A stretch of DNA of 64,000 nt from Sipunculus nudus (taxonomy: Eukaryota; Annelida; Sipuncula; Golfingiida; Sipunculidae). Both the position numbers and the translations under genes were made by a program. The stretch is from the NCBI GenBank assembly GCA_026874595.1, contig CM049307.1, positions 4,735,579 through 4,799,578 on the forward strand. The letters run 5' to 3'. Position 1 is the first letter of the stretch, and the number at the start of each line of letters is the position of its first letter. The notes below the pieces were generated by a model. That model saw only the letters and a program-made list of their open reading frames with translations. It searched no databases and had not been told where the DNA came from. This document shows positions 57,302-64,000 of the stretch, piece after piece.

Positions 57302-59928
57302 TTTTAGCTCAGCTGACTATAAGTCATCTGAGCTATAGTCGTGGTCCATTGTCCGTCGTCCGTCCGTCTGTCCGTCCGTCCGTCCGTCCGTAGATGTGGC
57401 ACGTTTTGAAACCGTAAGACCTAGGAATCCAAAATCCGGCATAATGTTAGATGTCCCCAAGATCTCCTACCAAGCCGAAAACTGGGTCTTTTCGACTTCG
57501 TTCTTTTGAGAAATTAAGGAAAAACCTCAATTTTTCATTAAAAACCTATTTTCACACTTCAGGACTGCCTAATATCAAAACCACTCATCTGTTTTTCCTC
57601 ATATTTACCATAAATATTCCTCTATATAGTTCCTATGTACATTCAAGAAAATATGTCTGTATTATATAATTTAAAAAAGTTATGGACCCAAACATAATGC
57701 ATTTTGTAAAAAATCAGGTAAGATATTTGATCACTTAACACAAAACATGTTAAAGCTATGGACCTTTTTTCCAGTAATATAACTTTAATTAATCAAAATT
57801 AAATTGTATACCCAAAATTAGATGAAAATCTTTTAAATTTTTAAAAATATTAATAAAAATAAAAAATTGGTACCTTAAATTTTGCCCAACTTTGACCATG
57901 GCACGTTTTTTTCCTGTAAGTACTGTGGATTTAATTTTCACAGCATGTTTTTGTTACCTTTTCAACTGTTAACACCGAAAATTTGAAACCAGTTGATCAA
58001 AAACTGTAGATTTTATTCAAGTTTTCAAGCACCATGTAACATATTGTATACATCAAGCTTGTGTTATGCAGTTTGCAAGAGCTCAGCTCCCCAGCTTCAG
58101 CTCTTAGTTCCTTAAATTCGGCATACAGCTAGATGTCTCCAAAATCCCCTACCATGCCAAGAATTTGGTCACTAGGACTTAATACCTTCAAGATATTAAT
58201 GAAAAACCTCATTTTTCCATTAAAAACCCATTGTTACACTTCAAGACTGCCTAATATCAAAACCACTGATCTGACTTTAATCATAAATAATATACATATT
58301 TTTCATTCTCTATGCACATGCCAGAATGATGTCAGTATTGCGTAATTGTTTTAAGTTATGGGCCCAAACATAATGCACTTTGTAAAAAATCAAGAAATAT
58401 ATTTACTCCCTTAACAAGGGGATTGCTGAAGCTAGAGATTTTTTGTCAGGGATGTAACATTTTTAATCAAGATTCAATTGAATACCCAAAATTAGTTATG
58501 AATTTTTCAAATTTTATAAGTTATTAGTATAAATGTAAAATTAGTAACTTAAATTTTGACCAACTTTGACCATGGCACTTTTGTTTCCTGTGAGCACTGT
58601 TGATATAATTTTCATATCATGCACACATAAGGATTTCAGCTTTTAAGTTTAGAAAGCTGAAAGAAATTGGCCAAAAACTGTAGCTATTATTAATGTTTTT
58701 ATGAGACCCTGTCAGACTTTGGCTCTCTCCAGCCCCTCTTGAGTCACCTGTATGTTGACCTTGTTGAACTTTCAGCAAATTATGCATGCTTGAGGCGAGG
58801 CATACAGGGAATCCAGGCAGCTTATGGCCAGCCACAGTTGATCCAGGTGTCCAACCCAACTCATCTAGTAGTTTTAACCAACTACATACAATAAACAATA
58901 AATTAATAAATTTTTATTGGTTTTTAATAAAAAATTAATGAAAAATAGAAAAGGAATTTGTTAGTTTATTATAACAGGAAATTAACTTGCAGTTACTGAT
59001 GATATAAGAATCTTGTATCGATGGATAGAATGTCACGTATTCCAAATAACACCATGCAGTCACCTATGGTATTTTTCAGTTTAATTTTAATGATAAAGAA
59101 GTAAATCATATCATTCATTACTAATCATTAGGGATCATATGATGGAAATTAATGATAGACAAAGATGCAGTTGATAATATTAATCTAGATTCCTACTGTG
59201 TCTAGTGTGTACATTGATGTGAAATTAGTCCAAAATGAATTTATTACAGTTATTTTTTAATATAAATAAAAGCCATAAAACCAGGTACTTATGATCATTA
59301 TTTAAATGTGTGAATTTTGTATATTCTGGATTCTAAACATCATTGTTTGGTGAAAACTGAATAAATACCAGACAAGGTGCGAATACTTCGTAATTGTATT
59401 TAAATACGAATATGATTATGTACTCCATTATAAAATTTCTTGCATAAAGAATGGGAATTCAGGTAAAAATGAAAGTATATGAATACCAGTGCAAATACTT
59501 TCAAAATGTATTCATGAATGCATTCATGAATAAATTCTTTAATATTATTTTAATAATCATTTCAGTTATATTTCATTTTAAAAAATCATATGATTCTCTT
59601 ATTATTTTTAATAAAAATTATATTTGGGACAATATTTGTAATTTTTTTAATTAATAGTTAAATCCTTATATTATATATTCTGCTTATAAGTTATATTGCC
59701 AAGTCAAAATCTGTGTGACAATAGTACTCCATTTGTTAATAAAATAAATGAAATCAATCCTCTTCCCTGTCTCCAAAGGTACTATCAAAATCATACATAA
59801 GATAAACAACAACAACTCATATTACAGCTTATATTTATTACCACACAAAACCAGCATGTGCCTCATTTCTAAATAATATTTTTTTATCATATATAACAGC
59901 TGAGCGTCGTGACCCATAGGTCCCTTGT
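57302..59928 (-). mobile_element. Family-1 element, apparent full-length copy B, 2.63 kb
   Basis: Collinear with the reverse complement of 4155-6789. The minus-strand start is ACAAGGGACCTATGGGTCACG (59928 downward); the 3' end is a (GTCC)n tract (about 57356-57392 on +) and hairpin TTTTAGCTCAGCTGACT-ata-AGTCATCTGAGCT at 57302-57335. It shares the CTTAAATTTTGCCCAACTTTG and atgcatgcttgaggcgagg landmarks of the subfamily. Two core modules lie inside. No coding capacity. Confidence 0.75.
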
Positions 59929-60451
59929 TATTTACAGTGTTTGGGTCCTCAGTGTTTTCAAAGATGACAGATTTTCTGTAGAACTCTTAAAGTTATTGTC
60001 ATGAATAACTGAGATTTTTTAAGCATACTTTATACTTTTTTAAAGATTCTTTAACTGGAAGTTCAAGAAGAACTGTATCTCTGTGGCCTTGATAATGATT
60101 GACACAGCAATAAAGTATACCATTCAGTTCACCAGGAGGGTGTGGAAACAAAGCAGTGAAGGGCAGGCCCAGCCTGTCTGTCTGTCATCCAACATGACTA
60201 CACAGGGCTGGCTGGTTGAGAGGTGTTACCAACACCTTCAAGCTTACTGTTATTAAGAATTCATTCTAAATCTTATATTCCTGACCAGTGGCTGCCTGAT
60301 TGTCCTGATAATTTGTGTCCTCTGTGATCTTTAGTTTTAAATTGGTTCCACAAGAGATGATGTCACAATAACTTATGCAGTTTTGCCAGGCTGATATACT
60401 GAGATTGAGAGTGACCTCAGAACAGTTGGGGATGTTTCAACCAGAAGTTGC
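59929..60451. other. Spacer
   Basis: No repeat or exon supported. Short frames at 60373-60581 run into the family-2 3' end and are not genes. Confidence 0.35.
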
Positions 60452-61550
60452 ATTGTATCCCCAGACAAAGTCAGGATACTATGGTTTAGGCGTGGTTGCG
60501 CCGCCACTGCAGAGATTTCTTTCAGGTGTGATAACTCGAGAAAGATTTCACGGATCCTTTTCAAATTTTACTCGTACATAGATATTGGTGAGAGGACAAA
60601 GTCTATTTTAAACAGGGTCATGGTCATTACCATGAGAGTGACCTTGACCTTGAATAGGTCAAATTTTGCTGAAAATCACACTAAACATGAGATATCTCAA
60701 GAAATAATGAATGTATTGGTCTGAAAATCACACTAAACATGAGATATCTCAAGAAATAATGAATGGATTGGTCTGAAAATCACACTAAACATGAGATATC
60801 TCAAGAAATAATGAATGGATTGGTCTGAAAATCACACTAAACATGAGATATCTCAAGAAATACTCAATGGATTGGTCTGAAAATCACACTAAACATGAGA
60901 TATCGCAAGAAATACTCAATGGATTGGTCTGAAAATCACACTAAACATGAGATATCTCAAGAAATACTCAATGGATTGGTTTGAAAATCACACTAAACAT
61001 GAGATATCTCAAGAAATACTCAATGGATTGGTCTGAAAATCACACTAAACATGAGATAACTCAATAAATACTCAATGGATTGGTCTGAAAATCACACTAA
61101 ACATGAGATATCTCAAGAAATACTCAATGGATTAGTCTGAAAATCACACTAAACATGAGATATCTCAAGAAATACTCAATGGATTGGTCTGAAAATCAGG
61201 TTGCATGAAGATCTTAGATAGCCTTGCCTTGTGTGGGAGACTGGTGGTGCCACCTTTAATCCTTTTCATGTTTTCTGTTTTAATACCCCCATCACTGCCA
61301 CTTGACAATATTATCAGCAATATAATTTAAAAATTAATGGACAGATTTCTTACATAATGTGCAGATTAATAGATATGGGCCCTAGGATAATGCCTTTTAA
61401 AATTTTTAAAAAGGTCATGACCTTTATTATTAGAATGACTTTGACCTTGATTAAGACCTTATTTGGCGACAATTCCATAAAACATTAGAATTATCATGAA
61501 TGGGTTCATGGATTGTGCTGAAAATCAGAATAATTAAATATCATGGATAG
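60452..61550 (-). mobile_element. Family-2 element, inverted, with internal array
   Basis: The 3' hairpin (attGTATCCCCAGACaaaGTCAGGATAC, 60452-60480, with a small deletion) and a reduced CGG tract (about 60495-60510) are followed by family-2 core text (tcaaattttg, ggtggtgccacc near 61246, aatacccccatcactgccac near 61283). A 52-bp array lies within. The 5' end is not recognisable; the limit given is approximate. Confidence 0.6.
60668..61197. repeat. 52-bp tandem array, about ten units
   Basis: Units of ctgaaaatcacactaaacat..gagatatctcaagaaatactc..aatggattggt repeat at 52 bp with one to three differences each. The unit is one piece of a family-2 core, so this is a secondary amplification within the element. 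Confidence 0.95.
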
Positions 61551-61843
61551 GGAATTCTCTGATTTGAAAACCAATGGCCTTGACTTGACCTTTAGTGTCA
61601 TAGCAGGCATGTCACAGGATTATTATAAACCTCAAAACTTCTGAAGTACTGTATATTTTTTTCTCATATTTGGTACATTAAAGTTCTCAGAGGAGTTTTA
61701 AGACTTGTGACCTTGACCTCAATATTAAATGTTATGCAAATTTTCCCCCCAAAATTTGATACAGCATTTGTTTTAACCATAATCTCTGATGACTTCAAAG
61801 ACTTGACCTTGGTCTTCAAGCTCAATTCTGCAGAAATATAGGA
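61551..61843. other. Decayed repeat-like spacer
   Basis: Contains scattered ttgacctt/tgaccttgac motifs similar to the cores above; no boundaries. Confidence 0.35.
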
Positions 61844-62106
61844 TTTTAGCTCAGCTGTCCATTACTCATCTTGAGCTACAGTCGTGGTCCATTGTTCGTC
61901 CGTCCGTAGATGTGGCACATTTTGAAACCGTTTGACCTAGGAATAAAAAAATTGGCATAATGTTAGATGTCTCCAAGATCTCCTACCAAGCCAAAAACTG
62001 GGTCTTTGCGACTTCGGTCCTTTGAGAAATTAAGGAAAAACCTCAATCTTTATTAAAAACCTATTTTCACACTTCAGGACTGCCTTATATCAAAACCACT
62101 CATCTG
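61844..62106 (-). mobile_element. Family-1 3'-end piece interrupted by the next copy
   Basis: Minus-strand 3' hairpin (ttttagctcagctgtccatt..gagcta) with a short GTCC tract, continuing to accactcatctgttttt at 62106. In intact copies this is followed by cctcatatttacc; here it meets a new family-1 3' end, so the next copy inserted into the T run. Confidence 0.7.
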
Positions 62107-64000
62107 TTTTTAGCTCAGCTGACTATAAGTCATCTGAGCTATAGTCGTGGTCCATTGTCCGTCGTCCGTCCGTCTGTCCGTCCGTCCGTCCGTCCGTCCG
62201 TCCGTAGATGTGGCACGTTTTGAAACCGTAAGACCTAGGAATCCAAAATTCGGCATAGTGTTAGATGTCCCCAAGATCTCCTACCAAGCCGAAAACTGGG
62301 TCTTTGCGACTTCGTTCCTTTTAGAAATTAAGGAAAAACCTCAATTTTTTATTAAAAACCTATTTTCACACTTCAGGGCTGCCTAATATCAAAACCACTC
62401 ATCTGTTTTTCCTCATATTTACCATAAATATTCCTCTATATAGTTCCTATGTACATGCCTGAAATTATGTCTGTATTATATAATTTGAGAAAGTTATGGG
62501 CCAGAACATAATGCATTTTGTAAAAAATCAGAAAAGATATTTGATCACTTAACACAAAACTTGTTAAAGCTATGGACTTTTTTTCAAGTAATATAACTTT
62601 AATTAATCAAAATTAAATTGTATACCCAAAATTAGATCAAAATCTTTTAAATTTTTTTAAAATATTAACAAAAATAAAAAATTGGTACCTTAAATTTTGC
62701 CTAACTTTGACCATGGCACGTTTTTTTCCTGTAAGTACTGTGGATTTAATTTTCTCAGCATGTTTTAGTTAGCATTTTGTCTGTTAACACCAAAAATTTG
62801 AAACCAGTTGATCAAAAACTGTAGATTTTATTCAAGTTTTCAAGCACCATGTAACATATTGTTTACATCAGGCTAGTGTTATGCAGTTTGCAAGAGCTCA
62901 GCTCCCCAGCTTAAGCTCTCAGTTCCTAAAATTTGGCATACAATTAGATGTTTCCAAAATTCCCTACCATGCCAAGAATTTGGTCACTAGGACTTAATAC
63001 CTTTGAGTTATTAATGAAAAACTTCATTTTTCAATTAAAACCCATTGTTACACTTCAATACTGCCTAATATCAAAACCACTGATCTGACTTCAATCATAT
63101 ATAATATACATGTTTTTCTATACATTCTCTGTGCACATGCCAGAAATGATGTCAGTATTGCGTAATTGTTTTAAGTTATGGGCCCAAACATAATGCACTT
63201 TGTAAAAAATCAAGAAATATATTTACTCCTTTAACAAGGGGCTTGCTGAAGCTAGAGATTTTTTTCAGGGATGTAACATTATTTAATCAAGATTCAATTG
63301 AATACCCAAAATTAGTTCTGAATTTTTAAAATTTTATAAGTTATTAGTATAAATATAAAATTAGTACCTTAAATTTAGCCCAACTTTGACCATTTCACTT
63401 TTGTTTCATGTGAGCTCTTTTTATATAATTTTCATATCATGCACACATAAGGGTTTCAGCTTTTTAGTTTAGAAAGCTGAAAGAAATTGGCCAAAAATTG
63501 TAGCTTTTATTAATGTTTTTATGAGACCATGTCAGACCTTGGCTCTCTCCAGCCACTCTTGAGTCACCTGTATGTTGACCTTGTTGAACTTTCAGCAAAT
63601 TATGCATGCTTGAGGCGAGGCATATACTTGGCAGCAAGGCAGCTTATGGCCAGCCACAGTTGATCCAGGTGTCCAACCCAACTCATCTAGTCGTTTTAAC
63701 CAACAACATAACAATAAACATTAAATTAATCATTTTTTATTGGTTTTTAATAACAAATTAAAGAAAAATAGAAAAGGAATTTGTTAGTTTATTATAATAG
63801 GGAATTAACTTGCAGTTACTGATGATATAAGTCTTGTATCGATGGATAGAATGTCACGTATTCCAAATAACAACATGCAGTCACCTATGGCATTTTTCAG
63901 TTCAATTTTAATAATAAAAAAGTAAATCATATTATTCATTACTAAACATTAGGGATTATATGAAGGAAATTAATGATAGACAAAGATGCAGTTGATAATA
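62107..64000 (-). mobile_element. Family-1 element, cut by the window end
   Basis: Collinear and highly similar to copy B (57302 to about 59195): terminal hairpin, long (GTCC)n (about 62158-62207), two core modules and the gaggcgagg landmark near 63610. The 5' end should lie about 700 bp beyond the window. Confidence 0.75.

Noticed and set aside
58617-58898. 93-codon minus-strand frame as a captured host gene
   Set aside because: It lies inside family-1 copy B; the corresponding region of copy A (about 5215-5460) is disrupted by indels, so no coding constraint is evident.
5743-63100. Recurring ~70-codon frames with similar peptides (e.g. 5743-5961 -, 24152-24355 -, 42401-42607 +, 57451-57669 +, 58133-58345 +) as a conserved small protein
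   Set aside because: They lie at equivalent positions in family-1 core modules, always antisense to the element, and differ by indels and stops. The peptide similarity follows from DNA homology of the repeats.
1-64000. An intact transposase, Rep/helicase, or viral gene set
   Set aside because: Apart from the broken LINE frames, no frame longer than about 140 codons exists and no catalytic motifs of DDE, Rep or helicase proteins were found.

Overview
This is a eukaryotic, intron- and repeat-dominated window, AT-rich, with no operon-like gene packing and no long intact ORF. The tandem GTCC/GACG tetranucleotides beside 3' hairpins, tandem core repeats with AGGTCA-type motifs, tRNA-derived repeats and a decayed L1/Tx1-type LINE together suggest a marine bivalve or another lophotrochozoan. 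That assignment is inference; no single-copy gene here proves it.

Most of the window is mobile DNA. Three non-autonomous families share one plan: a 5' end with a short perfect hairpin, long or tandem core modules, a GC-rich micro/minisatellite, and a 3' hairpin whose sequence is complementary to a motif just inside the 5' end. Family 1 (5' ACAAGGGACCCATGGGTC..GCTCAGCTGA, 3' TCAGCTGAGCTAAAA) has apparent full-length copies at 4155-6789 (+), 12927-16126 (+), 41555-44706 (-) and 57302-59928 (-), a copy cut by the window end at 62107-64000 (-), and many fragments. Family 2 (5' AACTAG..GGCACCGCAGGTGCC, 3' GTATCxCCAGAC hairpin with CGG repeats) lies at 9591-11323, 19500-23556 and about 60452-61550 (-). 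Family 3 (5' TAGTCGacaagCGACTA, 3' GTATCCGC hairpin) lies at 25873-27049 and about 30295-31101. The plan resembles the Helentron-associated 'pearl'/HINE elements of molluscs; no Rep/helicase gene is present, so the elements would need help in trans.

Layout. 1-362 is a 60-bp satellite. 363-1000 holds a possible host exon on the minus strand. 1000-7000 is a nest of family-1 pieces. 7136-9240 has two minisatellites. 9591-11323 is a family-2 element. 12927-24870 is a nested stack: family 1, a LINE fragment, more family 1, and a 4-kb family-2 element with about eleven 288-bp units rich in nuclear-receptor-like half sites. 25700-31100 alternates family-3 elements with a CpG-richer stretch (about 27960-29200). 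31100-41500 is the least repetitive part and holds the best host-gene signals: a spliceable 189-bp exon at 33040-33228, a CpG/E-box cluster near 39000-39400 and a heat-shock-element-like site at 40364. It also holds tRNA-derived repeats, one split by a 1.4-kb transposon, a 104-bp foldback with 9-bp target duplication and a degenerate ~350-bp satellite. 49317-55793 is a nearly full-length LINE with broken ORF1 and ORF2, a MITE between the ORFs, and a 3' end fused to a minus-strand repeat. 55794-64000 is again family 1 and family 2 on the minus strand plus a 52-bp array.

No rRNA, functional tRNA, CRISPR or intact transposase gene was recognised. Most short ORFs in the window are by-products of repeats.
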